64,000 nt of DNA. Origin: Pholiota molesta (Eukaryota; Basidiomycota; Agaricomycetes; Agaricales; Strophariaceae). The notes below the pieces were generated by a model, which searched no databases, was not told where the DNA came from, and was given only the letters and a program-made list of their open reading frames with translations. The stretch spans positions 124,001 to 188,000 of the forward strand of contig JACGCK010000050.1 in NCBI GenBank assembly GCA_014925825.1. The letters are read 5' to 3'. Below, piece by piece: positions 1-11,379 of the stretch. The translations under genes and the position numbers were made by a program. Position 1 is the stretch's first letter; the number at the start of each line of letters is the position of its first letter.

Positions 1-1122
1 ATGTTGAAAAGCCCTCGAGGCTCAGGATGTCGGCGGGTTCGTTAGGCGATGACGAGCATCCGGCGTATTTGTCAAAGACCGCGCCGAGCTCGGAATCTGT
101 CAATTCCGACTGTAACGTTCGTTAATAAGGTGTTATATATATAATGATGTTAATGATGGTCTGACCTTTTGGTACTGCTTCATGAATTTGACGAAAGCTG
201 CTTTGTCAAATTTGCCTTCGTTTGCGGTACATAGCTTCGCATAGATACTCTCAATATCGGGCGCCTCTTCAGGACTTTGGCGAATTTTTGGAACTGGGCG
301 AAGTCCAGGTATCCTTTATTCAGCGTGTCTGCTTCCTGGAAGCGAATGAGCCCTTGTCCTTTGTGCATTTATGGAAGAAGAAACCTACCGTAAACAATTT
401 CTTCAATTCAACCGTAGTCTTGCTGACGTTCAATCTTTTGCACAGACGCTCGACATCCTCAAAGTCAAGTACTTGATCCCCTTCCTCGTCTGCGCCCTTC
501 CAATACTGCCGCTCCCATACGGATTGCCGCGTTTCGAAATTACCGAGTCCGGACATAAGCCCTTGGCGAATAGCGTACAGTTTCTGAAGAGCCAGGCTCC
601 ACTGCTGGAAGACGTCCCGCGTTTCCGCGACGAGGTGGAGCGTCTTGTACGTCCCATCGACGATATAGATGATGGTGATCCATCTGTCCTCGTAATCTTC
701 TGGAGACTTGAACTGGAGACGATAATAGCGCGCATCCGTGCCTAATCTAAGCTCTTTGATACACTCAATGGGAACTATGAAAGAACGGGCTGGAATCATT
801 CAGGTTATTTCAACGAATACTTGAACGCACCTATAACTTCCTTGCTCGACTTGTACAGGATCTGTCCCTCATCCGGATCGATCCTACATACTATGGCCTT
901 CTTCTTCCCATCCGCCATCTTCAGCATCGTCGTTCCTTTCTGCAGCGCGTCGGGGATCATCGTGTCCATGACTATAGGACTATCAGCAAGCGGTGGGGTC
1001 AGAACAGGTGGTTCCTTCTCGACAATATGGGGAATGACGCCTTTCACGATCTCTATTGATCGTCGTGCGAGCTGTTTGGCTTCTTTCTGAGCCCATAGTT
1101 TAGCGCCGTGTTGCGAGGGCAT
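1..1122 (-). CDS. Phosphoinositide-specific phospholipase C, N-terminal part (cut by window edge)
   Basis: Fungal delta-type PI-PLC, which hydrolyses PIP2 to IP3 and diacylglycerol at the membrane. Exons on the minus strand: 1122-831, 789-389, 335-166 and 109-1, continuing off the window; introns are GT-AG. Exon 1 and 2 form a PH domain (CRIDPDEGQILYKSSK, then IKELRLGTDARYYRLQF and YEDRWITIIYIVDGTYKTLH). Two EF-hand-like segments follow (around KGADEEGDQVLDFEDVE and EADTLNKGYLDFAQFQKF). The catalytic X/Y domains lie outside the window. The reading frame shifts near 258-262: the family frame RRP|DIE requires one more base in the run cgcccg, so this is either a sequencing error or a real lesion. 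The ATG at 1122 (MPSQHGAKLW) is the first in frame, but open frame continues upstream to about 1221, so the start may lie in an earlier exon. Family call is confident; start is not. Confidence 0.85.
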
Positions 1123-1640
1123 GGTGGTGGCGAGAAGCTCACCTGGTGGAATTTGATGAACCGGATGAATGTCAGCGCCCGTCAAATTACCCCTATAGTT
1201 GCCATCGAGCCTCGAGGACAAATTGAGATCTTAACTGATAATCAATAGGGCAACAGGTGTTGGGGATCGATGGTAGCCTTTGGTAGGTTAGGGTTTGATA
1301 GATCCAATCCGAGTCCAGAGTTGGTGGGCAAGGCAAATTTGCCAGCTATTTAACCTGTATTCAACTTGTCTATGAATTATCTTGCAGACTTATTTTGTCG
1401 TTAAACTGAGCTTGTGGACCAGAATATGGAGGAAAGGGGGATCGTGGAGACGGCCTATGCAGGAGATGGAGTGGTCAATTGACGGTTGTCGACAACCAAG
1501 AGGAGATCCCGGGCCGGATATTACTTTCGATTGCACGTGATGCATTTTTTTCTAAACGCGTTCATCGTCAAGTCGTCTTCAGTCCTGGACTAGAACGTCC
1601 AACTTGCCATCCAAACTCTAACGAACTCCCTCTCTCGAAT
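1123..1640. other. Intergenic region between divergent PLC and YTM1 genes
   Basis: A 518-bp spacer between two divergently transcribed genes, so it should hold both promoters and possibly a 5' exon of the PLC gene. No clear TATA box or repeat was seen. Confidence 0.5.
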
Positions 1641-3053
1641 ATGGCTTCAAATATGGCCTCCCAGCCAGTGGTGTTTACCACACAAACCCAATACCCTCTG
1701 CCATCCCAGAAATTTATGATCCCTACATCATGGAAGCGATACCAACTCTCACAACTTGTTAACAAGGCGCTATCGCTCGAGAGACCCGTTCCTTTCGATT
1801 TTCTGGTTAGAGGAGAGCTGCTCCATACGACTCTGAGCGAATGGTGTTCAGAAAATGGCGTCGGGGAGGAAGAGACACTCGAGATCGAGTATATCGAGTC
1901 GATTATGCCCCCGCAAAAGATGTCCGACTTCCCACATGAGGACTGGGTCTCATCTGTATCATGCCAGGTCCAAGAGTGCGTCGCAAACTACTTTAACAGC
2001 TCTGAAGTTACATTCTAACGCTCTGCTTCAGTCACTTCCTAACAGCTTCGTACGATGGCCACATACGCGCTTTCGATTATTCAAAAAACCTCGTCTCGAC
2101 GACAATGGCACACACAGCGCCCATAACCTCCCTCTCCGTCGTCTCCGCAGACGAATCGACCTACACCGTCGCCAGCTCGTCGCACGACCTCACCGCCCAA
2201 ATCACACAAATCACCCTCGGCGCCTCGCCCTCCTCGAAGGTGCTCTCCTCGCTCCACCTGCACACCGCCCCCGTCTCGTCCGTCAGCGCCAACGCCGCTG
2301 GCACCCACCTGCTCACGTCCTCCTGGGACGGGCTCATCGGGTTCTGGGACACCACCGTGCCGACGGCGGACGAGGTGCCCGAGCCGATGCTGAACGAGCG
2401 GGACCGCAAGAAACGGCGCAGGATCGAGGCGGCGGCGAAGCCGCTGCGCAAGGCGCCGCTGCTGGTGCTCAAATCGCATACGGCGCGCGTGTCGAAGGTG
2501 CGCTTCGCGCACGACGAGACGAAGGCGGTGAGCTGTGGGTTCGATTCCACGGTGCGGATGTGGAACACGGAATACGGCGTGTGCGAGCACACCATCGTAC
2601 GTCCATTATGTTCTCACACTAAATTCTCAATCTAATCCAAACTTGTATTTATTACGACAGAACGCGGCGGAAAAACCCTTCCTCGACCTCGCCCTCACCC
2701 GCGACGGCACCAGCGCCCTCGCCGTCTCCACCGACCGCAGCATGACGCTCTACGACCTGCGCGCCTCGCCCACCGCCCTCGCCGTGGCCGCGGCCACCTT
2801 CCAGCACCCGTCCACGCCCGCGTGCGTCGCCGCGTCCGAGCGCAACGGCCACCAGGTGGTGACGGGCGCGTACGACGGCGTCGTGCGCGTGTGGGACGTG
2901 CGCAGCACGAAGGGCGCGGTGGCGAGCTTCGGGGTGTGGGCGGGCGCGAAGAAGGTGCTGGGCGTGGACTGGCGGCGGGGCGTGGTGGGCGTGGGCGGGG
3001 AGGGCGGGCTGGAGGTGTGGCGGGTGGGCGAGGAGGCGGTGGCGAAGGCTTGA
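1641..3053 (+). CDS. YTM1: Ribosome biogenesis protein Ytm1 (WDR12)
   Basis: WD40 protein of the PeBoW complex (Ytm1-Erb1-Nop7) needed for 27S pre-rRNA processing and 60S subunit maturation in the nucleolus. Exons 1641-1975, 2032-2596 and 2661-3053 give 430 aa, a normal length. The N-terminal ubiquitin-like NLE domain is clear (PVVFTTQTQYPLPSQKFMIP and LVNKALSLERPVPFDFLVRG). It is followed by WD repeats with HTAPITSLSVVSAD, LLTSSWDGLIGFWD, KAVSCGFDSTVRMWN and QVVTGAYDGVVRVWD. Intron 1 starts GTGCGT and joins in phase 2 to give DHFLTASYDGHIRAFDYS, which matches the family. ATG 1641 is chosen because it opens the NLE domain; a second in-frame ATG at 1653 (MASQPVVF) is equally possible. Exon 3 is very GC-rich compared with its neighbours. 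Confidence 0.93.
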
Positions 3054-3868
3054 TCTCTTTTTGTTGTTTTTGTTTTTGTTTTTAGTGGAGAATTCCTTTC
3101 GCTTGCACGTTTTTGGCTGATGGAACGTTCGTGCTAGATTCCTTGGATTAGGTTTCCGGGTCGCATGTGCGAGGGTTACTTTGAGGTTCAAAGATTGTTG
3201 AGAGCTGAGCATTCCTATTTCATCTGAAGCGACTCATCTGAGCTTGAAAGAGACTTGGCGGCTTGTTATCTGCTATTTCGCAATCCAAATTCAGGATTGA
3301 GAATTTGAGATAGACGCTACTCGGATATAGTCCCGGGATCTGCAACTGCCTACTTATGTTGCATACCCGGTACCGAGCCTACTTTATCATCGAGCATTGG
3401 CCGCCTGCACATGTACACCAGTCGCACATGAGACAAAAATATACTTCATTTAAATTGTCACCAACTTGTGGCCCTTTCGCGATCTGCATGCAAACTCCTC
3501 AAAACTCCTAGGATCTCCCACTCGCCTCCGAAACCACTTCTATTCACCAGATGATTAACATCCAATCTTTCGCTTAGCATCAAATACCGTAGCAACAAGA
3601 AAATCATGCGTGTTTTGACAGGACCCAATGATGTGCGTAGACCAGGTGAGCGCTTCTGTCGTTCCTGCCATGTGCAACGATGCAACATTGTCATTCGCAG
3701 CCTGCCAGCCGTCGGTGCTGAAGTGTATCATTCAAAAATTGCAATTCAAATAGTATTGTATGGTGATTAACTATGCATGAATGTTGAGGCAGCTGAGGAG
3801 AGTGAGGCTTCGCACACTATCATGATCATTTATCTTTCCATACGATGCACAACAGGCCATATGGAAGG
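3054..3868. other. Intergenic region, no gene seen
   Basis: About 0.8 kb between YTM1 and the GH25-like gene. Only short unsupported ORFs occur. The right end is the promoter side of the next gene. Confidence 0.5.
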
Positions 3869-3875
3869 TATAAAA
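3869..3875 (+). promoter_or_regulatory. TATA box of the GH25-like gene
   Basis: TATAAAA, 81 bp before the ATG at 3956. Spacing fits a short 5' leader. Confidence 0.6.
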
Positions 3876-3955
3876 GGACCCATTCCTCTGTTCCTCGTTT
3901 ATCAAGTTGCGAAGACTTGCATCCCATTATCAGCTACTAACCCAGCTCGCTCGCC

Positions 3956-4889
3956 ATGTATCTCTTCAAAGCCCTCACCCTCCTCCCCTTCTTCGCCGCC
4001 TCCTCGTACGGTCTACTGCACGCCGTAGACTCCTCCTCCCTCGTCTCCACCGCGACCTACACCAAAGCCTTCGGCGAGGGCTTCACCAAGGCCATCATCC
4101 GCGGGTACTCCGAGGCGTGCGGCGTCGGAGGCCAGGTCGACCCCAACTTCGTCGCGTCGTACAAGAACGCCCGGGCGGCGGGGTACACGAACATCGACAT
4201 GTACTGGTTCCCGTGCAACGGCTCCGGGAACAGCTGCAAGTCGTACGCGACGCAGGTGGCGGCCATCGCGAGCACGTTCTCCGCGAACGCGATGAAGATC
4301 GGCACCGTCTGGGTCGATATCGAGAAGGACGCCGCGGTTTGCAACAACGTGGGTCCATCTTTCTGTTATGTGTCCACTGCCCGTTTGGGAAGGAGGATAT
4401 GCGATAGATCATAGAACGTACTGGAGCTGATGGTGCCTATCTCCCTTTCCTTGCAGTGGAACTACGGCACCGCCGGGAACCTTTCTCAGGCCAAAGCGCT
4501 CATCGCTGCTATCAAGGCCAGTGGCTTGAAATTCGGCATCTACAGCAGTCCCGGGGTACGTGACTTGGCTATTTATGGTCCAGTTTATCGTCTTCGTGCT
4601 CACGTACTTACTTGTGCATGGATAGGAATGGAGCACTGTCTTCGGCTCGTATGGCGTCGTGGTCGACAACACCGTCCCCCTCTGGTTCGCTGATTACAAC
4701 AACGTTGAGAGCTTGTCCATTCCCATACTGTTCGGCGGGTGAGTGGCGGTTCACGCTCGTTATCAGCTTATCTACTAGATCTGGTGCTGATTTGATTTTT
4801 CGCTGTGCAGATGGACCTCTGCTGTTGGTCACCAGTATACCGACGTCTCTGCCTCTGGGCAATTCGACCTCAACGTCTTCTCCAGCTAG
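3956..4889 (+). CDS. Secreted GH25-like lysozyme / muramidase
   Basis: Predicted secreted glycoside hydrolase of the GH25 (Ch-type lysozyme) group, which cleaves bacterial peptidoglycan between MurNAc and GlcNAc. Exons 3956-4348, 4457-4555, 4626-4738 and 4811-4889 give 227 aa. A signal peptide is visible (MYLFKALTLLPFFAASSYGL). The barrel then shows AVDSSS (Asp25) and the central strand VWVDIEKD (residues 118-125), whose Asp121 and Glu123 match the catalytic D-x-E of GH25. Further family-like segments are GYTNIDMYWFPC, LKFGIYSSPG and PLWFADYNN. The last exon ends FDLNVFSS before TAG. The domain is nearly the whole protein, with no cell-wall-binding module. Substrate is inferred from family; a eukaryotic non-bacteriolytic role is possible. 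Confidence 0.85.
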
Positions 4890-5157
4890 AGCTCTGTACC
4901 TACTCTGGATCCGTGGAAGGAAGGAATTGTAACCTTTGTATTTGATGTATATTTAAAATAACAATGCGTTACAAATGTGTTGAGATAATGAAGAATCCAC
5001 TGCGAAGTATGAATCCGGTCCCCGAAGACCGTGATAGTCAAACATGGGTGATCTTGGCGCACATGAATTTCAAGCATTATCCATCTGACTGGCCGGCGGC
5101 TGCTGCCAGCTGCTGCCCCATGATCACGGCCGGGCCGCTCTTACTATCTTCGAGTCA

Positions 5158-5167
5158 TATATAAATA
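5158..5167 (+). promoter_or_regulatory. TATA box of the alpha/beta hydrolase gene
   Basis: TATATAAATA lies only 5 bp before an upstream in-frame ATG at 5172. Transcription would normally begin about 30 bp downstream of it, so this site argues for the ATG at 5259 as the real start. The spacer after the GH25-like gene holds nothing else obvious. Confidence 0.6.
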
Positions 5168-5258
5168 GAGTATGTCGGATTTCACTTCCTACGGCCTCGA
5201 CGGACTGCTTCCAAAATCTGCCTTATCGCACTCGAGTATAACCCTTCTTGACCGTACA

Positions 5259-6576
5259 ATGACAACCCCCAAACAGCCTCTTCACCCATCGGTCATCCCA
5301 CGACTCGACCCCGAATACGTCGAATTCCACACCAAGCACATCCTCAATCTGGTAGCGCCCCATACTCTACCATGGTCCCCGGAGATCCGTAACGGACCTG
5401 CAGTCCCTGGGTCGTCGGCGCCGCTCAGCGTAGCGAAGACACAGGACTATGACTTACCGAACACCAAATTCCGCGCGTTCACTCCGGAGGGCGCACCACC
5501 TGCGGGGGGATGGCCACTGTTTATCTTCTTTCATGGAGGTCTGTTATCGCACCTAAATAACTGTCAAAACCCATCTGATAAGGAATTCCATGTAGGAGGC
5601 TGGACGTTGGGAAACATTGGGAGCGAGACTTCATTTTGCACCAACATGAGCGTTCGTGCGTACGCTCTTCTAAAGTTCAGCATTTCCAGAACCTGAATGT
5701 CCAATTTCCATGCGTTGACAGGGGCGGAGTGTGTAGTGATCTCAGTGGACTATCGATTGGCGCCCGAGCACCCATACCCTGCCGCTGTCGAGGATGCAGT
5801 TGATTCTCTGAATTGGGTGGTGAAGAATGGCGTAAAAGAATTGGGAATCAATCTAGCCAACGTCGCTGTTGGTGGTTCTTCAAGGTCTGTCTTTTATCTA
5901 GTCTTTTGCATTCATGAAAAGCCACTAACGACATTTATCAAGCGGCGGAAACTTAGCGACCATCCTTGCCCTTAAAGCTGTCGATCTCAGCATTCCGATC
6001 TCATTGGTCTTCCAGCTCTTGGTGGTTCCAGTAACGGACAACACTGCGACTGTCGCCACTTCATGGGCCGAGAACGCGCTGACCCCATGGCTCACGCCTG
6101 ACCGGATGAATTGGTTCAAGGGAAACTACCTTCCGAACGAGGCGGACTGGACCAAGTGGGATGCTTCGCCACTCTTTGCACCCGATGATCTCGTCGCCAA
6201 GCTACCTCCTGCGTGGGTGGGTGTGGCCGAGCTCGACATCCTGAAAGAAGAGGGCGTGCAATATGCGGAGAAGCTGCGAAAGGCGGGAGTCACCGTGGAG
6301 GTGGCAGTGTTTAAAGGCGCTCCGCACCCTGTAATGGCTATGGACGGTGAGTCTTGTTGTAAAGTTTCAATTTCAGGCGCGGCCTGCGCGTCTATCAGAA
6401 AAAATAGTTTGCTTATCAAGTTGTACTCCGGTGGAATATTCTTTTAGGGTGAGTTAATATCAGTTCACAGATATAGATAACATACTGAAAGAAATGCGAC
6501 ATCTAGTGCCTTGACCATTGGAAGAAAGCTCGTCAGCGATGCCGCGGCCGCATTGAAGAAAGCATTACACCCCTGA
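5259..6576 (+). CDS. Alpha/beta hydrolase fold-3 esterase (HSL/GDXG type)
   Basis: Predicted carboxylic ester hydrolase related to the hormone-sensitive-lipase group. Exons 5259-5538, 5596-5655, 5722-5884, 5943-6346, 6448-6448 and 6507-6576 give 325 aa. Motifs: oxyanion loop HGGGW created by the first splice; VVISVDYRLAPEHPYPAA; nucleophile elbow GSSSGG in place of the usual GDSAGG; acid region VAELDILKEEG; and histidine region GAPHPVMAMDG. The C-terminal helix (ALTIGRKLVSDAAAALKKAL) can only be joined in frame through a single-base exon at 6448, flanked by ttttag and gtgagt. Without it the frame stops three codons after MAMD. Alternatives are an early stop through the tttcag acceptor near 6376. 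The changed nucleophile motif keeps a serine at the right place, so activity is plausible. Natural substrate is unknown. Confidence 0.85.
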
Positions 6577-6883
6577 ATAATGTGCTGAGATGTAGACGAT
6601 ATTTTTAGATCGTATCGGTGTTCTATTTTTGTACACCATCTTGACGCTCCAAGCCCCTTTGAATAACCATCCACTAGTATCTTCTAGTATCTTTATTCCA
6701 AACGTGTATCCAGCTCCAAGAGACAATGGATCCAGCTCACCCAAGCGTTCAACCCACCTTTGTCGTAATAAGAGCCACAGACAATTGCCGTGCTAAAGTT
6801 CGATTCATACCTTAAACTTGTCTCACCACTTCCGTCTGCACTTTACTCCCACTCTTACGCAGTCCTCTACTTTCTCTTCAACC
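6577..6883. other. Intergenic region
   Basis: About 0.3 kb between two co-directional genes. The right half has a CT-rich stretch just before the ATG at 6884, a common fungal promoter feature. Nothing else is seen. Confidence 0.4.
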
Positions 6884-8094
6884 ATGTCTGTCGCCACCGA
6901 AATATCACCAAGCGCTATCGAGCTCCTGACGAGAGACTGGCAGGACGTCACGCGTCATGCAAAGGGGATGCAGCTGGCGATTAATCGGTGCGTCTCAACT
7001 GTGTCTCTTGCAATATCTTGATGCTAATCCTCGCATATGTGGTACTCCTACACACACAGATTCACTGATAACATGGAACTCGCAGTTAACGAAGGGCACG
7101 ACAGTCGCTCTGCAGTCGCTCAGGATGTAGCGCTCTATGGGGTGCGTTCTTCAATCACGCTTGGTCTTAGGACGGTGGAAGGCGGCATTTCGTCTCTGAC
7201 ATCATACCTCTGGGTCTTTGTTACATACTTAGGATCAACTCAGCAGTGTAGGCGATCAAACGCTTGCGTTCGCAGAAAGCATTGAGAAGGGCGTCGAGCC
7301 GCTTGCGATGGCGCTCGTCACAGAGCCATCGGATGAGGGTGCTTCGTTAATGACTAATGTGCGTTGCTGTGTCGAATTAACTGGGATCATCCTGTGCGAA
7401 TCTTCGAATGTGGAAGGGGTGATTAACGATGGCATTTGCCTCTTTTTGTTTCGTTTTTGTTTCGCATTTAATCCAGGTTCATATAACGTGGCTAACATGG
7501 AACTGCGTTCATTCCAGACGCTCGGCACTGCGCAGGCATCGGCGATCCGTGCTCTCGGGACTGCTGTCCTCGACATAGCCGAGGGTAGTTCGAAGCCCGA
7601 GGCATCCTCAACGACTTCTACAACAGTAACATCCCAAATTAATACTGGTACGTATGTGCGTCTTATGTGCCGCACCGATCCCGAGTAGCTAACGCACACC
7701 TTTTCCACATATCCATACTATCTGATTGGCCCCTTCCTTACGGCGTCTGCATAATGTTTGGATGACTTCTAACCTGATATTCGGTGTTCGAATTCGCTTC
7801 CATTCCACTCCCCAACCGCATTTCCCGGATGGAATCCCTTTCTTCCGAAATTTGTCCCCATCAGCAGTAGAGGACCAGACCACCACTGACGCCTTAAACA
7901 TGAGCGGCTACACCTTCGCCCCGGATGCCGACGACCTGGTAACGAACCCCGCATCGTTAATGGTGGACGTAAGCTCTGGCGAGTCCGCGCCGATGATTGT
8001 CCCGGTCGACGACGCCGCGAGCCTGGGGATGCAGGAGACGATGAACGTCCAGGGCCAGAGCCCAAGCGCGCCTATTGACGTCGATTTATTGTGA
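6884..8094 (+). CDS. Unrecognised 223-aa protein, five exons
   Basis: I do not recognise this family. A consistent model is exons 6884-6987, 7060-7141, 7233-7358, 7518-7647 and 7865-8094, all with GT-AG introns and one open frame. The N-terminal half is probably helical (SAIELLTRDWQDVTRHAKGM, then a segment ending SRSAVAQDVALYG). The middle is Ala-rich (TLGTAQASAIRALGTAVLDI) and followed by a Ser/Thr stretch. The C-terminus is acidic and low in complexity (FAPDADDLVTNPASLM, ending PIDVDLL). No signal peptide or membrane segment is seen. The exon at 7233 was chosen because its acceptor (acttag) is the one that keeps SVGDQTLAFAESIEKG in frame. Function unknown. Confidence 0.6.
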
Positions 8095-9849
8095 GCGCGT
8101 GCGGTGCTGCGTACGGTTTCATGGCTGGCGGCAGGGTGCTAATCTGTTTCTGCGCCTCGACCCAGTCTCGACTCTTAATTAATTTATGTTTAGAATATTG
8201 AATGATGAATCTGTACATGCGTGGTGGCACGGTGGCGGGGAGTCGGGCCGCAATTGTACTTGCTTTTTAATTGATGTCCGAGGATGCTTTCGATGTCCGA
8301 GGGAAGGATTTCAAATGTAAGCTTCGAGGATGAGCCAGAGATGCAAGCGAATAGCGAGCAATCGAGGAGGGTCATAATTTGCCTTCGATATTTGAAGAAT
8401 TGTTTCCAGATGCAGATATATTTTTGTGGCTCGGAGTTGCTTTAGAGCTCAGCGTGCACGGCGGTGCATGGGGAAGAGCGCTGGCGGCTAAGCCAAGCGC
8501 TTAATCAATCAACCACGCGACCGGGTTGTGAATTCTAAGTTGTGTGTCCGTGTGTAGATGCGTGGGCAGCACATAATGGGACTCGGAGATGGACCCTGAA
8601 GCTATGAAGGCGGCCGCCTGACGGACCGCGATAAGAATCAAAAGATTTTGATTTTTGGGGTGCAAGCTGGTGCAAGCGAGGAGAAGATGGCAAGGCGCCA
8701 CACTGCCGCCCAGGCGCAAAATTGAAAAGAGCATTGAGGCGACGCATGTGCAGTGCATGGGGCTGAGGAAGGTCAATTAGGATTATTACTGACAGATCCT
8801 CGATTCCCAAGTTTCAGAGCTGGTTTCGATGCCCTTCAGGAATCTGGGCCAAGCTCTGGCCGATACATATTGGGCTCTAGGTCCAGAGCGCAATATTGGC
8901 GCAATATAGGCGGAGGACAAGCTGTGTAAGTATGTATTCATGAATTTCGTGCATGTCATCGAATCCTTCTCAGATTGCCAGCGTCAAATATTCACGATGA
9001 ACAGACCAGGAATATTCATATATTGGAGTAGATTTGATCATTGAATTGTACGACTATTTACTACTACCAGACCATAGATCGTTGTGTTGGTTTTTGTCGT
9101 CCTCATGTTCATGACTACGTGCGCACGCGCGTACATGAACATGCACGAGGAGATAAGTGAGCGCGAGGTACGCAACCCTTGATGAAAACACAAAATGAAA
9201 CAGTAAAAAAAAGCAATCCAAACATAGGGTATTATTAAAAGGCTGTACAGATAGGTATCAATCAAGAAATGGCGGCCGAAAAAGATATCGTAAATGAAAG
9301 CATTTCGTAAAACCAAGAAATTCGAGACAAGGAAGACGGGAGAAATAAGGGGGAAAAAAAAAGATAAACCAGCTGAGACATGATAATGCGTAGATGAGGA
9401 AAGGGAAGCAGGACAGCAGCGGGATAGCATGGTACAGGACTTAATAGGTGATAAATACGCAAGAAAAGAAGATTGCAGTGGAATGCTGGGATCGGTGGCG
9501 CAGAGATGGATATGGTGCAGATGGATATGAGACAGATGCGTCGACGGATGGATAGATGAGTAGAAAGAGAGAGGAGAAAGAGAATCGTGGATGGAGGGAA
9601 AAAGAAAATACAGAAGTAAAAGAAAAAAGAGATCAGAGGAAATATGCAGGAAAGTACAGATACTGCTTCTCTATAGAGGCGCTCGCGCCTCCGTGCAGTA
9701 TCATGCGTTAGAGATCATGCGTAGATATGTGATGCTGGATGGATTATATCCAAGGTTGAACTTGTTTCGTCGTGTCCGTGCGGTGAGGAGGAAGGAAGGA
9801 AAAAAGAAAAGAAAAAGAGGCCAGTCCATGTAGGATACTTATGACCCCC
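8095..9849. other. Intergenic region between convergent genes
   Basis: About 1.75 kb between convergent gene ends. 9400-9660 is strongly purine-rich (GA/AAG runs) on the plus strand. There is a short alternating purine-pyrimidine patch near 9120 (gtgcgcacgcgcgtac). No credible gene is present. Confidence 0.5.
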
Positions 9850-11055
9850 TCACTGGAGCTCGTTCCACCTCACAAGCAGGTCGCCCAAGATACGCTCAAC
9901 AACCGCTGCGCCGTCCTTGACCATATCGCGCTCCTCCAGATCGGGGATGCGCGCCAGGTACTTGAGCTCGAACCGATCGGGGTTCCACCGGCGGATCAAA
10001 TTCTTGAGGCGATCCTTCACCAAGTTACGATCGTGGTGAAGATGCATCGGTGCGAAGATGTACTTGGCGACGCCCTCGAGCGTGAGATCCTCAACGCGCG
10101 TCGGGCTGGAGAAGCTGAGCAGCGGCCATGGGAAGTCGACCCAGTGGATGTGCGGGACCGTGAGCATCCACGTCCATTGTTGGTCGTGGTACGTCATGAG
10201 ATTACGCACGTCCGCTTCGGACATCGGGTTCTCGGCTTTGGAGACGGCCTCTGAGGGAGCTGGAGCGTCATCCGAAGAGGTGGAGGTGGTGGACGACGAC
10301 GAGGAGATGGGCTCCGGCGCAGGAACAGGTGAGCGGTGTCGCAGCTTGTGCTTGCGCTGGAGGATGGCTTCAGCGCGCCGGCGGAACTCTTCCTGCTGCT
10401 GGTCGTGTTTTGTTGCGCGGAACTGCGGCTGCGGGTCGGTGAAGGGGTTCATCGGCGCGTAGAACGAGGTCGGCGACGACGCATTGGAGTACGGGTCGAT
10501 AGTGCGCGGCTGGTACGGGTCAGGGGAAGAGGCGCCGCTGATGGAGGTGGCCTCCGTTGACGAGTACCCGTGCGCGTACGCGCCGCGGTGCGGGTCAGGG
10601 GACGCCACACGGGAAGACATGGCCGAGGAGGTCGTGGAGGCGTATTCGTGGATGTACTGCTCCCGGGCGGTCCGATAGGCATCGGGCGACCGGGTTTTGA
10701 TGTGGTTGAGGATGGCGAGCTGCTCCTCGATGAGCGCCTGCGTCGGGTCCGGATTTTTGAGCCACGGCTGCTGATTCAGCTGTTGCTCCTCGGAATGCCA
10801 CTTGCGCTCGAGCTCCTCGCGGGCGAGCTCGTTTTTGAGGTGCTCGTCGGCGGTCGTCTGGAGGTTGAGGACGTCGCGGTTGTACTCGTGCTGGAAGCGG
10901 TAGAGGACTTCCATGGGGGCGGAGGCGTTGTCCGCAATTTTGCGCTGGTAGGCTTCAGCGGTGTTCTGGAGCTGGTCGTCGAGATCTTTCATGATGTTGT
11001 CCCGGAGTTTGGCCTTCCAGGCGGCGTCATATTCTCCTTCGAGGACGAGTGGCAT
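9850..11055 (-). CDS. Uncharacterised 401-aa protein; intact founder copy of the tandem array
   Basis: A single uninterrupted exon. Residues 1-140 are charged and predicted helical or coiled coil (YDAAWKAKLRDNIMKDLDDQ, LKNELAREELERKWHSEEQQ). Residues ~150-260 are Ser/Pro-rich and probably disordered. Residues ~290-401 form a compact domain with IHWVDFPWPLL, RRWNPDRFELKYLARIPD and DGAAVVERILGDLL. The WNPDRF segment resembles a C-terminal motif I associate with uncharacterised agaricomycete proteins (R-W-x-P-D-[RK]-F); this is a memory of the pattern, not a search result. The two downstream copies (19.7 and 29.0 kb) lack this domain, so this is the only complete copy here. Function unknown. Confidence 0.85.
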   Translation of the reverse strand: MPLVLEGEYDAAWKAKLRDNIMKDLDDQLQNTAEAYQRKIADNASAPMEVLYRFQHEYNRDVLNLQTTADEHLKNELAREELERKWHSEEQQLNQQPWLKNPDPTQALIEEQLAILNHIKTRSPDAYRTAREQYIHEYASTTSSAMSSRVASPDPHRGAYAHGYSSTEATSISGASSPDPYQPRTIDPYSNASSPTSFYAPMNPFTDPQPQFRATKHDQQQEEFRRRAEAILQRKHKLRHRSPVPAPEPISSSSSTTSTSSDDAPAPSEAVSKAENPMSEADVRNLMTYHDQQWTWMLTVPHIHWVDFPWPLLSFSSPTRVEDLTLEGVAKYIFAPMHLHHDRNLVKDRLKNLIRRWNPDRFELKYLARIPDLEERDMVKDGAAVVERILGDLLVRWNELQ

Positions 11056-11231
11056 GGTGAATGAGGTGGAAAGCGAGGATACTTTTTTGGGTGTGGACTG
11101 TCAATGCATATGGTCAGTTTTGTTGGCTTGAAAAAATTATCTCGCAACTCGAGATCACCGGGGGCACGGACACAAACTATTTCTCAAAGAAATTGCGGAA
11201 AGAAAAATTCTGCGAATAGTCGTGATGACTG

Positions 11232-11306
11232 TGAGGTTCAAATCCTCACAACACTAGCCACGTTCTCACGAAGCCTTTCGTCTGCGGCCAGACGTAAGAG
11301 AAGGCT
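11232..11306 (+). other. R1-specific structured patch: T-arm-like hairpin and a second hairpin
   Basis: tgagg-ttcaaat-cctca (11232-11248) has the size of a tRNA T-arm and contains a good pol III B-box (ggttcaaatcc). Just downstream, agcctt (11272-11277) pairs with aaggct (11301-11306), enclosing gtctg-cggc-cagac (11280-11293). No matching acceptor, D or anticodon arm is found, so this is not called a tRNA. The patch is absent from R2 and R3. Confidence 0.35.
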
Positions 11307-11379
11307 CTACCAGATAAAATAAAAAGAAAGAAAGAACAGGCGTTATAGCGCCCAATACGGCCTTTCCAAATAATGTGAG

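Noticed and set aside
10570..11064. 164-codon plus-strand ORF opposite the 401-aa gene (also at 20064 and 29429)
   Set aside because: Antisense shadow of the coding strand. It recurs only because the sense gene recurs.
11183..11256. Possible tRNA gene
   Set aside because: Only the T-arm/B-box fits. No complementary acceptor, D-arm or anticodon arm could be drawn.
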